IMG/VR virus record: IMGVR_UViG_3300017782_000160
Location: 1-27,454 of that record
DNA from: a virus
Reading direction: 5' to 3' (one strand)
DNA: 27,454 bases
Shown here: positions 6,785 through 12,381 of the stretch, one piece after another
Position numbering within the stretch: the first letter of the stretch is position 1
Layout: the number at the start of each line of letters is the position of its first letter
Notes under the pieces: model-generated
Told to the model about the DNA's origin: nothing
Seen by the model: only the letters and a program-made list of their open reading frames with translations
The model's database searches: none
Made by a program: the position numbers and the translations under genes

Positions 6785-7182
6785 AGCGTTCCTTCAATGC
6801 AAGTTGTGTCAAAACCACCTCGTGTGTTGTATATCGTTGTCACACGTACACGATCAGATCGAAGAATATCTTTGACATCGTCATATATTCTTTTTGTCGC
6901 ACCTTCTTGATAAATGCCGACATTTCTGAATGATGTCATATAGTATTTGAATGACTTCAATTCAATACAAACGTATGATGTCGGATAGTATTCGACTTTC
7001 AAATATGCGATGTCTGGAAGACCACTGAATGGGCAGACTGCTGAAAATTCTTTTGTTTCTGTGATGATTAATTGATCGGGCGAATCAAATTGAAAAAGAT
7101 TCAATTCATCTGTTTTGATTTCTGATTCTGGCAAAAATGAAAACCTTTTTCCTTCTGCCGTGATTTCTGACGTTACGTCCAT
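6781..7182 (-). CDS. queF: NADPH-dependent preQ0 reductase QueF
   Basis: A 133-residue single-domain QueF, the T-fold nitrile reductase that converts preQ0 to preQ1 with NADPH. Signature residues are in place: the thioimide-forming Cys50 in AVCPFSGLPD with general acid Asp57 seven residues later, the family motif ELKSFKYY (74-81), SFRNVGIYQE (84-93) ending in substrate-binding Glu93, and the C-terminal YNTRGGF (118-124). The length matches unimodular QueF. Its presence between folE and dpdA suggests that preQ1, not preQ0, is the base delivered to DNA. It starts 11 nt after the folE stop and overlaps dpdA by 4 nt. Confidence 0.92.
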   Translation of the reverse strand: MDVTSEITAEGKRFSFLPESEIKTDELNLFQFDSPDQLIITETKEFSAVCPFSGLPDIAYLKVEYYPTSYVCIELKSFKYYMTSFRNVGIYQEGATKRIYDDVKDILRSDRVRVTTIYNTRGGFDTTCIEGTL

Positions 7183-7193
7183 AGTTCTGTTGT

Positions 7194-7838
7194 TTAATAA
7201 GTTAAAAATTCTGATCTGACTTCTGGCTTCAAAAATTCTCCACCAAGTCTTGTTGTTGTCGTTGATGATGATGCGTCTTCAATACCACGTGACTTGACGC
7301 AATAGTGAATGGCATCGATCTTGACGGCGACATCATCCGTCTTTAATATATAGCAAAGCGTGTGAAAGATCTGTTCTGTGAGTCTTTCTTGTATCTGTGG
7401 TCGTTTACTAAAGAAACGAACAATTCGATTGATCTTGCTTAATCCTATGACATAGTCCTTCGGAATGTATGATACTTTTGCAATACCATCGATTGTGACG
7501 AAATGATGTTCACAAGTTGACATCACTGAAATGTCTTTGATCGTAACCATTTCATCATATTTCATTTTGTTTTCGACACGTGTGCACTTCGGAAAATTGT
7601 CATAGTTTAATCCTTCGAATATTTCTCGCAAGTACATATGTGCAATCCTTCGTGGTGTGTCTGCAAGTGAATCGTCTGTCAAGTCAAGATTGAGCATTCG
7701 CATAATCACTTCAAATGATGTTTCAATATGCTTTTGACGTTCTGCAAAAGTGAAGTCTGTTGTGTGTGTCGGTGTTTCAATACCTAATTCAAGAAGCATC
7801 TTGTTGACTTCTTCTCCAAGTTTTCTGTCTGTTTTCAT
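7194..7838 (-). CDS. folE: GTP cyclohydrolase I FolE
   Basis: FolE opens GTP to 7,8-dihydroneopterin triphosphate, the first step towards folate and 7-deazaguanines. The 214-residue sequence keeps numbering close to the E. coli enzyme: zinc ligands C109 and H112 in STCEHH and C180 in HYCVKSRGI; also DTPRR (60-64), GLSKINRIV (132-140), RPQIQERLT (146-154) and the C-terminal TTTTRLGG. All catalytic elements are present. It is first in the deazaguanine cassette and supplies QueD. It overlaps the DnaA-domain-like gene by 4 nt (ATGA), tying base synthesis to replication genes in one transcript. Confidence 0.97.
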   Translation of the reverse strand: MKTDRKLGEEVNKMLLELGIETPTHTTDFTFAERQKHIETSFEVIMRMLNLDLTDDSLADTPRRIAHMYLREIFEGLNYDNFPKCTRVENKMKYDEMVTIKDISVMSTCEHHFVTIDGIAKVSYIPKDYVIGLSKINRIVRFFSKRPQIQERLTEQIFHTLCYILKTDDVAVKIDAIHYCVKSRGIEDASSSTTTTRLGGEFLKPEVRSEFLTY

Positions 7839-8233
7839 AGTATCTTTGTGTCCTCTCTTAATGTATTAATAATGTGTCCTTTTTCATCGTTCAGTTTGTC
7901 TTTTAAAAAGTCAATGACTTCTTCATTATACTTCTGGTACATTAGTCGAAAGATCTTTGTGTACCTACCACGATAAATTGCGTCAAATTCAAGTAAATTT
8001 TTGTGAAGTTTAATTGAATGAATGATTGATGCGTGATTCTTTCCAAAGTATTTTGAAATCGTTGTGTATGGCAATCCGAACAATTCTCGCATCAATGCGA
8101 ATGCAAGTCTTCTTGCGTCAACAAGATGTCTTTGTCTTGCTTTTGAAAATAGTTCTTGTCTTGTTAAATGTGAAATGTCACAAACTAATTCAACAATGAA
8201 ATCCATTTGTTTTATTAATTCTTTTCTTTCCAT
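7835..8233 (-). CDS. Standalone DnaA domain-IV-like DNA-binding protein
   Basis: Residues about 31-75 ([18 protein letters not shown], then [25 protein letters not shown]) match the C-terminal, DnaA-box-binding domain of bacterial DnaA: the R-x-x-x-V-x-A-R-x-x-A basic helix, the helix-turn-helix, and a KNHASIIHS segment equivalent to the DnaA signature RDHTTVLHA. There is no AAA+ ATPase domain in the 132 residues. It may mark the phage origin, act as a regulator, or compete with host DnaA for boxes. It overlaps folE by 4 nt and its upstream gene by 1 nt. Confidence 0.75.
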   Translation of the reverse strand: MERKELIKQMDFIVELVCDISHLTRQELFSKARQRHLVDARRLAFALMRELFGLPYTTISKYFGKNHASIIHSIKLHKNLLEFDAIYRGRYTKIFRLMYQKYNEEVIDFLKDKLNDEKGHIINTLREDTKIL

Positions 8234-8457
8234 TATTTGTATGATTGAATTGTTTTAATATTATTTTTTTTGACAAAAGTTTGTTCTGTCTTTTGTATGA
8301 TCAGTCGTCTTAATTTTGCAATGTAACGAAGTGTGATGTCAACAAGATCTTGTCTGTCTGTCTTTTGATATTTTTTCAATCGTTTTTCATATGAAATCAA
8401 CATATGTTGCAAACTTTGAATGACAATGTGATCGTCTGAAATAAATTCTTTTTCCAT
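8233..8457 (-). CDS. Hypothetical protein, 74 aa
   Basis: Start taken at the ATG at 8457 (MEKEFISDDHIV), just past the upstream stop; a TTG five codons earlier is the alternative. Helical and basic towards the C-terminus (QSLQHMLISYEKRLKKYQK, then RYIAKLRRLIIQK). No known domain. Its stop overlaps the next ATG by 1 nt. Confidence 0.55.
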   Translation of the reverse strand: MEKEFISDDHIVIQSLQHMLISYEKRLKKYQKTDRQDLVDITLRYIAKLRRLIIQKTEQTFVKKNNIKTIQSYK

Positions 8458-8458
8458 A

Positions 8459-8650
8459 TTATTTGATGTCAAATTTTATGCAATCCCAAACCTTTTGATC
8501 AAGATCTTTGATTTGTCGCAAGATCTTTCTTGCTTCAAGTTTTGCTTTTGCTTTTTGTGTTTTTGAAATGTCTGTGCCACTTGATTCGTTGATGATCAAG
8601 TGTGCTTCTTTCAAGATCTTGTCAATCTTTCTTTTTATAGTTTTAGTCAT
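8459..8650 (-). CDS. Hypothetical basic protein, 63 aa
   Basis: The start at 8650 (MTKTIKRKIDKI) is preferred because its ATG overlaps the upstream stop by 8 nt; an in-frame ATG at 8680 would overlap by 38 nt. The protein is lysine-rich and helical throughout, with no recognised motif. A small nucleic-acid-associated protein is possible from charge alone. Confidence 0.55.
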   Translation of the reverse strand: MTKTIKRKIDKILKEAHLIINESSGTDISKTQKAKAKLEARKILRQIKDLDQKVWDCIKFDIK

Positions 8651-8948
8651 TGTCCCTTTCTTTTTGTAGTATTTCTTCAACCATTGATTCTGTGTCTATA
8701 CCTATTAAAAAAAGATCTGTGATGTCAGTTGTCACCCATTGAATTTCTGAAGATTTTTGTGTGTCTACCACGATAAATCGATCTGAATCTTTTTGAAGCA
8801 ATTTTGATGTCAAAAAAACCTTTTCAACTTCAAGATCTTCATCTTCTGGATCATAGTAAGTTGCTGAATCAAAAGTGTATGTGTAAAAGACTTCAATTGA
8901 ATAAAAGTCATCCTCGTATAAAAACGAATCTTTGTTCTTCTTTTTCAT
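8643..8948 (-). CDS. Hypothetical acidic protein, 101 aa
   Basis: An acidic protein rich in Tyr, Asp and Glu (YEDDFYSIEVFYTYTFDSA; PEDEDLEVEK), with alternating strands and short helices. It lies 2 nt after the DUF3127 gene. Its acidity next to annealing and single-strand-binding proteins might suggest a DNA-mimic or partner role, but that is speculation; no family recognised. Confidence 0.55.
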   Translation of the reverse strand: MKKKNKDSFLYEDDFYSIEVFYTYTFDSATYYDPEDEDLEVEKVFLTSKLLQKDSDRFIVVDTQKSSEIQWVTTDITDLFLIGIDTESMVEEILQKERDND

Positions 8949-8950
8949 AG

Positions 8951-9295
8951 TTAAAATGGTAGATCAGTTTCTTTTTCAACAACTACTTCGTCAGCAGTTT
9001 CATACGTTGCAACGTCTTCTTCTTTGTCTATTCTCCAAGCATTGATTGAATGATAGAATCTACCATTGTATTCACGTGAAGACAGATTGAAAGATACTTC
9101 GATCACGTCATCGACATTGATGTCATTAATCATTGCAATCTTTTCTTCTCCAAATAGTGTAAAGCAAAGCAAAGGATTGTACTTGTCGCCAGTGTCAATT
9201 ACAAAGTCTTGTTTTTTCCATTCTTTACCTGCTTTTGATGTTCCCGTTTCAAGATCAATTTTTTTGATCAATTTACCTTTCTGTGTGTGTGTCAT
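8951..9295 (-). CDS. DUF3127 single-strand-binding-like protein
   Basis: This 114-residue OB-fold-type protein matches DUF3127, a family I know from Bacteroidetes and their phages. The core reads TGTSKAGKEWKKQDFVI (residues 17-33), then CFTLFGEEKIAMI and SFNLSSREYNGRFYHSINAW. The C-terminus is an acidic tail ending DLPF, as in bacterial SSB proteins where that tip recruits partners. It probably coats phage single-stranded DNA and works with the ERF protein, whose gene overlaps its start by 4 nt. Confidence 0.8.
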   Translation of the reverse strand: MTHTQKGKLIKKIDLETGTSKAGKEWKKQDFVIDTGDKYNPLLCFTLFGEEKIAMINDINVDDVIEVSFNLSSREYNGRFYHSINAWRIDKEEDVATYETADEVVVEKETDLPF

Positions 9296-9828
9296 TTTAA
9301 TAGTGAATTTTGTGTCGTTTGACTGATTTGATATTTGTTTTTGATTTTGTTAATGTCTCCACCATCTTTCAAAAATTCTTTTGCTTTTTTAAATGCTTCT
9401 GAATTTAGTTTCAAAGTTGGCTTCGTTGCTTTTTTAGTTTCTTTTAAGTCTATTGAATCAGCGTCTTTTGTGTCATCAATTAAAAACATTCCATTCAATG
9501 CGTATTTTCTTGCATATGAAGATGAAGACCCAAATTGTTGTGACAGATCCATACCTTTGCGATCAGTGTCAATACCTGCTTGTGCCATTGTAGTCAATTC
9601 GTGATCGTTGTCTGTAAGACGACAGATCGCATTGATGTATGAAAGATCATTGACTGAATGTACTTCATCGCTGATCGTCAATGTGACTTCGTACTTTTTA
9701 AGAAGTGGCTTCAGTGCTTCAAGTATGTCTTCTTGATTTCTGTATTTGTATTTTGCAAAAGAATTGTATTGATTCTTCGGAGCTTTCAATTCATTTTGAA
9801 TCTTCAGCAATTTTTCTTGTATATTCAT
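9292..9828 (-). CDS. erf: ERF-family single-strand annealing protein
   Basis: A 178-residue member of the ERF superfamily (P22 Erf-like recombinases), which anneal complementary single strands during phage recombination and genome circularisation. Support comes from the N-terminal LLKIQNELKAPKNQYN with YKYRNQEDILEALKPLL (about residues 28-44), a strand-rich middle with VTLTISDEV and YINAICRL, and the hallmark GSSSSYARKYALNGMFLID (100-118). The C-terminus is lysine-rich. It overlaps the DUF3127 gene by 4 nt, giving an annealase plus ssDNA-binding-protein pair. With NinG it forms a small recombination module. Confidence 0.88.
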   Translation of the reverse strand: MNIQEKLLKIQNELKAPKNQYNSFAKYKYRNQEDILEALKPLLKKYEVTLTISDEVHSVNDLSYINAICRLTDNDHELTTMAQAGIDTDRKGMDLSQQFGSSSSYARKYALNGMFLIDDTKDADSIDLKETKKATKPTLKLNSEAFKKAKEFLKDGGDINKIKNKYQISQTTQNSLLK

Positions 9829-10067
9829 TTTGTTCCGTATTTAAAATAGAAAACTATTGTCATTAATATTGCACCCAAATACGTGTAAAAAAGTTCCATT
9901 GGGTATGTGTTAGTCAAAAAACAAAATAATGCTATTAAACCGCCCAGAATCGTGTTGTATTGCACGACATCGTCAAGCGTGTATTCAAAGAATTGTACTT
10001 GTGTACCGAATTCAAGTCTTGCTTTATCGACATAGTTTTTTTTGTGAAGATCTTTTCCTGCTTCCAT
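9825..10067 (-). CDS. Putative membrane protein, 80 aa
   Basis: An unrecognised protein with a soluble N-terminal 35 residues (YVDKARLEFGTQVQFFEY) and two hydrophobic segments at about 40-52 (ILGGLIALFCFL) and 59-75 (LFYTYLGAILMTIVFYF), ending in a short basic tail. This hairpin topology suggests an inner membrane protein. It overlaps erf by 4 nt. Its early position argues against a late-acting holin; superinfection exclusion is one idea, unsupported by homology. Confidence 0.6.
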   Translation of the reverse strand: MEAGKDLHKKNYVDKARLEFGTQVQFFEYTLDDVVQYNTILGGLIALFCFLTNTYPMELFYTYLGAILMTIVFYFKYGTK

Positions 10068-10069
10068 AA

Positions 10070-10297
10070 TTACTTTTTTTGTATTAAGTGTTTGTGAAGT
10101 ATTCGAGGCATCAAAGATCGTGTCAATGCTTTAACTTCTTTAAGTGTTTTGATGCGTTCTTTGTCAGTTGATTCTTTGATCTTCTGTCCGATCTCCGCAT
10201 TAAGTTGATTGATACTGCTTTCAACAAGATCAATGTCAAGTCCGACATCGTGTTCTTGTTTTTTGCAGTTTAATAAATTACCAAAGTTGATTTTCAT
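10070..10297 (-). CDS. Hypothetical helical protein, 75 aa
   Basis: A predicted all-helical, coiled-coil-like protein (SSINQLNAEIGQKIKEST, KERIKTLKEVKALTRSLM) with a basic C-terminus. Its ATG lies about 10 nt after a conserved leader stem-loop (10309-10360). No known family. Confidence 0.55.
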   Translation of the reverse strand: MKINFGNLLNCKKQEHDVGLDIDLVESSINQLNAEIGQKIKESTDKERIKTLKEVKALTRSLMPRILHKHLIQKK

Positions 10298-10308
10298 AAT
10301 TGTTTCTT

Positions 10309-10360
10309 TTAGTTACTACCACCAAAACCTCGCATCGTTAAATGCAAGGCGATGATGTTT
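10309..10360 (-). ncRNA. Leader stem-loop element, copy 1
   Basis: On the minus strand, AAACATCATCG is followed by a 7-bp stem CCTTGCA / TGCGAGG with an 8-nt loop, then the invariant tail TTTGGTGGTAGTAACTAA. It matches copy 2 (10632-10685), which has a perfect 7-bp stem where this copy has one T:G pair, and a loop two bases longer. It sits directly upstream of the 75-residue ORF. A structured 5' leader, attenuator or processing site is likely. The tail also reads as a tiny ORF, MRGFGGSN-stop, in both copies. Confidence 0.55.
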
Positions 10361-10367
10361 ATTAATA

Positions 10368-10613
10368 TTAGAATCCGTCAGTTCTTTTTGTTATTGTGAA
10401 ACAATTAAACAAAGACAAGATGTCTTTGATTCTTGGCTCGTGAATGCAACCAATTTGCTCCTCCTCAAACCAATAGCCGTCTTTTAAATATAGCCAATAA
10501 GTATAGTCTTGTCCGTCAAAGACACCTGGATTGTACTCTCTTTCAACTTCACAAACTAAAGGATGATTTCTTAAATCATTTAGTGTTCTGCATTTTCTGA
10601 TTTGTGTTTTCAT
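10368..10613 (-). CDS. Hypothetical protein, 81 aa
   Basis: A small aromatic-rich protein (DYTYWLYLKDGYWFEEEQIGC at about residues 36-56) preceded by a basic N-terminus MKTQIRKCRTLNDLRNHP and followed by a helix IKDILSLF. It looks like a compact alpha/beta fold. I have the impression that similar small proteins occur in Flavobacteria and their phages, but I cannot name the family. It is flanked on both sides by copies of the conserved leader stem-loop and shares its start context with the next gene upstream. Confidence 0.6.
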   Translation of the reverse strand: MKTQIRKCRTLNDLRNHPLVCEVEREYNPGVFDGQDYTYWLYLKDGYWFEEEQIGCIHEPRIKDILSLFNCFTITKRTDGF

Positions 10614-10630
10614 TTTTACTTGTTTTAAAT
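10611..10630 (-). repeat. 20-bp shared start context, copy 1
   Basis: The 20 bases ending in the ATG of the 81-residue ORF (minus strand ATTTAAAACAAGTAAAAATG) are identical to 10982-11001. The A-rich, Shine-Dalgarno-free context fits Bacteroidetes translation starts and implies a common translation signal. Confidence 0.6.
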
Positions 10631-10631
10631 A

Positions 10632-10685
10632 TTAGTTACTACCACCAAATCCTCGCATTTGTTTCAGTGCGAGGCGTTGATGTTT
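10632..10685 (-). ncRNA. Leader stem-loop element, copy 2
   Basis: On the minus strand, AAACATCAACG leads into a perfect 7-bp stem CCTCGCA / TGCGAGG with a 10-nt loop, then ATTTGGTGGTAGTAACTAA, ending just before the start context of the 81-residue gene. It is conserved with copy 1 over about 50 nt. The T:G to C:G difference inside the stem and the tolerated loop-length change point to selection on RNA structure. Its tail ATTTGGTGG is complementary to CCACCAAAT in the leader of the upstream gene, so alternative pairing is conceivable. Confidence 0.55.
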
Positions 10686-10693
10686 GATTGATT

Positions 10694-10984
10694 TTAGTCT
10701 TTGTAAAAACCAATCTTGTTTAGAAAGTTGTATGATATATTAAATCCTCTTGATGCTTTACCTGTATTTGTTGAATACCTTTCAAATAAAGAAATCGCAT
10801 CATAGCCGAAATCTAACTGAAACCAATACCATTGAGCTGAATTTGAAAGTCTTATACCAATCATATCCAAGCCGTATCTATTAATTGAAGACGGTTTGAA
10901 TTCAACTGATGCTTTTCCTTGTTCTTTTAATTGATTAGCGATGTTCATCAATTTGTTACACTTTGGAGATCTTAAATTTTGCAT
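10694..10984 (-). CDS. Hypothetical protein, 96 aa
   Basis: The start is placed at the ATG at 10984 (MQNLRSPKCNKLM) because the preceding 20 bases are identical to those before the next gene; a GTG at 11089 would give a 131-residue protein. The product has an amphipathic N-terminal helix, then strands VEFKPSS, MIGIRLS, and aromatic-rich QWYWFQLDFGYDAISLF around residues 53-69. It is the first gene after the terminator/promoter region, hence probably among the earliest expressed. No family recognised. Confidence 0.55.
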   Translation of the reverse strand: MQNLRSPKCNKLMNIANQLKEQGKASVEFKPSSINRYGLDMIGIRLSNSAQWYWFQLDFGYDAISLFERYSTNTGKASRGFNISYNFLNKIGFYKD

Positions 10985-11001
10985 TTTTACTTGTTTTAAA
11001 T
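10982..11001 (-). repeat. 20-bp shared start context, copy 2
   Basis: Identical to 10611-10630. On the minus strand it ends in the ATG chosen for the 96-residue gene. Just upstream, about 11002-11022, is a short GGGC-GATGGT-GCCC hairpin in the leader. Confidence 0.6.
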
Positions 11002-11081
11002 TTGGTGGGCACCATCGCCCGTTGTTTTTACTTTTGTAAATATATACACTTTTTTTATATATACAAACAACTTTGAACAAT

Positions 11082-11090
11082 TTATTCACA
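11082..11090 (+). promoter_or_regulatory. DnaA-box-like 9-mer
   Basis: TTATTCACA differs at one position from the E. coli DnaA box TTATCCACA. It lies in the AT-rich stretch ahead of the early genes, and the phage encodes a DnaA domain-IV-like protein. A single near-match in AT-rich DNA is weak evidence by itself. Confidence 0.25.
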
Positions 11091-11123
11091 AAAAGTGTGT
11101 TTTTTTTGCAATTATCTGGGAAA

Positions 11124-11157
11124 AAAATATAAAAAAAAATTTGCTTTTTAATGTCAA
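11124..11157 (-). promoter_or_regulatory. Candidate early promoter
   Basis: On the minus strand TTGACA (11152-11157) is followed after 20 bases by TATATT within TATATTTT, close both to a sigma-70 -10 box and to the Bacteroidetes -7 consensus TAnnTTTG (7 of 8 for TATATTTT). Spacing is longer than the ideal sigma-70 17 bp. It lies directly after two tandem terminators and before the early genes, the expected place for the early promoter. 11091-11162 is otherwise very AT-rich with long A/T runs. Confidence 0.4.
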
Positions 11158-11162
11158 TAAAC

Positions 11163-11186
11163 GAAAAAAAGCGTCAAAAGACGCTT
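11163..11186 (-). terminator. Intrinsic terminator, distal of tandem pair
   Basis: On the minus strand AAGCGTC-TTTT-GACGCTT forms a perfect 7-bp stem with a 4-nt loop, followed by a run of Ts (11163-11170). It closes late transcription coming from the metallophosphoesterase gene. Confidence 0.85.
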
Positions 11187-11209
11187 CAATTCGAGTAAAA
11201 AAAACAAGT

Positions 11210-11232
11210 AAAAAGATGACAAGAACGTCATC
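11210..11232 (-). terminator. Intrinsic terminator, proximal of tandem pair
   Basis: On the minus strand GATGAC-GTTCTT-GTCATC forms a perfect 6-bp stem followed by TTTTT. It is met first by transcripts leaving the metallophosphoesterase gene and lies 24 nt before the second terminator, so read-through into the early genes is doubly blocked. Confidence 0.75.
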
Positions 11233-11265
11233 ATTTCATTTTATTAAGTGCAAATGTACACTTTT

Positions 11266-11997
11266 TTATTTAATGTCCATAGGTAATACGATCGGCAGTG
11301 TTCCGTTGTTCAATACAACACCACAAGACACAATGTATTTCTTTGTGAAGTTTCGTGCGTATGCCATTGCGTATGATCTGTCATCCACACCACAACCGAC
11401 CTGCATTGCAAAAAGTCGATATTCTTTATTGCAATACCAATCAATATATGCTTCAGTATGTATGTGACCTTGTACGATACTGCATTGCCATTCACGTACA
11501 CGTTTTGTTGCACCTTTGCCAGACGATCCCGTTCCGTGTGTATAGATCACACCATCGATTTCGTGTTGATTCTGAAAGTCCCATCCAGGTGTACCAAGGA
11601 CATCGTCATAGTCTTTGATCCATCGATTTGAAATACCACTGCTGAATGCCTTTCGACATATGATCGCATCGTGATTTCCGATACATACTTTTGCCTTTGG
11701 AAAGTGCTGATGCCATTCTTTAAGATGATGAATTGCACGATCTAATTCTTCACCCGCACCAAAGCCATCCGGATCAGCATCGTGGTATGATGAATAGTGA
11801 TTGTCCACGACATCGCCAATGAATACGACTTCATTGCATTGATATTGTTCACGTACTTTCAAGCAGTGTTCAAGATATCCTTTTCTGATGAACGGACTAT
11901 GAAGATCTCCAATGACAAGTACATTGTTGAAATCATTGTTTCTGAAGTTGTTGATCATTTCAACTTCGTGATCTTTGAGTCGCATTCTGTTTGACAT
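11266..11997 (-). CDS. Calcineurin-like metallophosphoesterase
   Basis: A 243-residue protein with the full metal-binding motif set of the metallophosphoesterase superfamily: GDLH (residues 30-33, Asp31 and His33), GDVVDN (61-66, Asp62), GNHD (107-110), His154 in YTHGTG, and GHIH (177-180). These bind two metals and hydrolyse phosphoester bonds. The substrate cannot be read from sequence; phage relatives have been linked to DNA, RNA or nucleotide turnover. It lies 3 nt after the holin-like gene at the end of the late operon, an unusual place for a nucleic-acid enzyme. Confidence 0.85.
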   Translation of the reverse strand: MSNRMRLKDHEVEMINNFRNNDFNNVLVIGDLHSPFIRKGYLEHCLKVREQYQCNEVVFIGDVVDNHYSSYHDADPDGFGAGEELDRAIHHLKEWHQHFPKAKVCIGNHDAIICRKAFSSGISNRWIKDYDDVLGTPGWDFQNQHEIDGVIYTHGTGSSGKGATKRVREWQCSIVQGHIHTEAYIDWYCNKEYRLFAMQVGCGVDDRSYAMAYARNFTKKYIVSCGVVLNNGTLPIVLPMDIK

Positions 11998-12000
11998 ATT

Positions 12001-12381
12001 CTATTTTTTTACTTTTTCATATGATCTTCCTCCGAAGTATGCACCGATCGTTGTCATCAATACCATTTTCAAAAGATCTTTCCATTCTTCATCGACAACA
12101 AAAGAAATCACACCAGCGTCAATGAAGATCAACAAGACAGATGACACAACAAGAAATGCAAGTGTCAAAGGTCTGATGTTTTTCGATAGCCACGAATCTG
12201 ACTTCATATCCGCTTCCCATCGTTTTGTGATTTCTTGTTCAACCAATTCTTCGTGATCATTGATGATTTTTTGCAATTCGTTTTTCAATTGCATCTTTTC
12301 TTCTTGCGATGTGATCACCTCGTCAACGATCACGTCTGCTTTTCCTAATAAATTACCAAGTATATTTTTCAGTATAACCAT
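12001..12381 (-). CDS. Holin-like protein (GTA_holin_3TM type)
   Basis: A 126-residue protein. The N-terminal 60 residues form a charged helix (EEKMQLKNELQKIINDHEEL). Then comes SWLSKNIRPLTLAFLVVSS with hydrophobic segments at about 71-90 and 105-118 and the ending IGAYFGGRSYEKVKK. This W-x-x-x-x-RP-L ... GGRxxEK pattern is that of the 3-TM holin family first described in gene transfer agents. It overlaps the endolysin gene by 13 nt, consistent with a lysis cassette in which it permeabilises the inner membrane. Confidence 0.75.
   Translation of the reverse strand: MVILKNILGNLLGKADVIVDEVITSQEEKMQLKNELQKIINDHEELVEQEITKRWEADMKSDSWLSKNIRPLTLAFLVVSSVLLIFIDAGVISFVVDEEWKDLLKMVLMTTIGAYFGGRSYEKVKK

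Noticed and set aside
11251-11258. TACATTTG on the minus strand as a Bacteroidetes -7 promoter element
   Set aside because: It matches TAnnTTTG but lies before the two terminators, has no TTG at the -33 distance, and would drive a transcript that stops at once.
11310-11513. Minus-strand ORF nested in the metallophosphoesterase gene
   Set aside because: It is a different frame inside a gene with all catalytic motifs intact, and its translation has no recognisable features.
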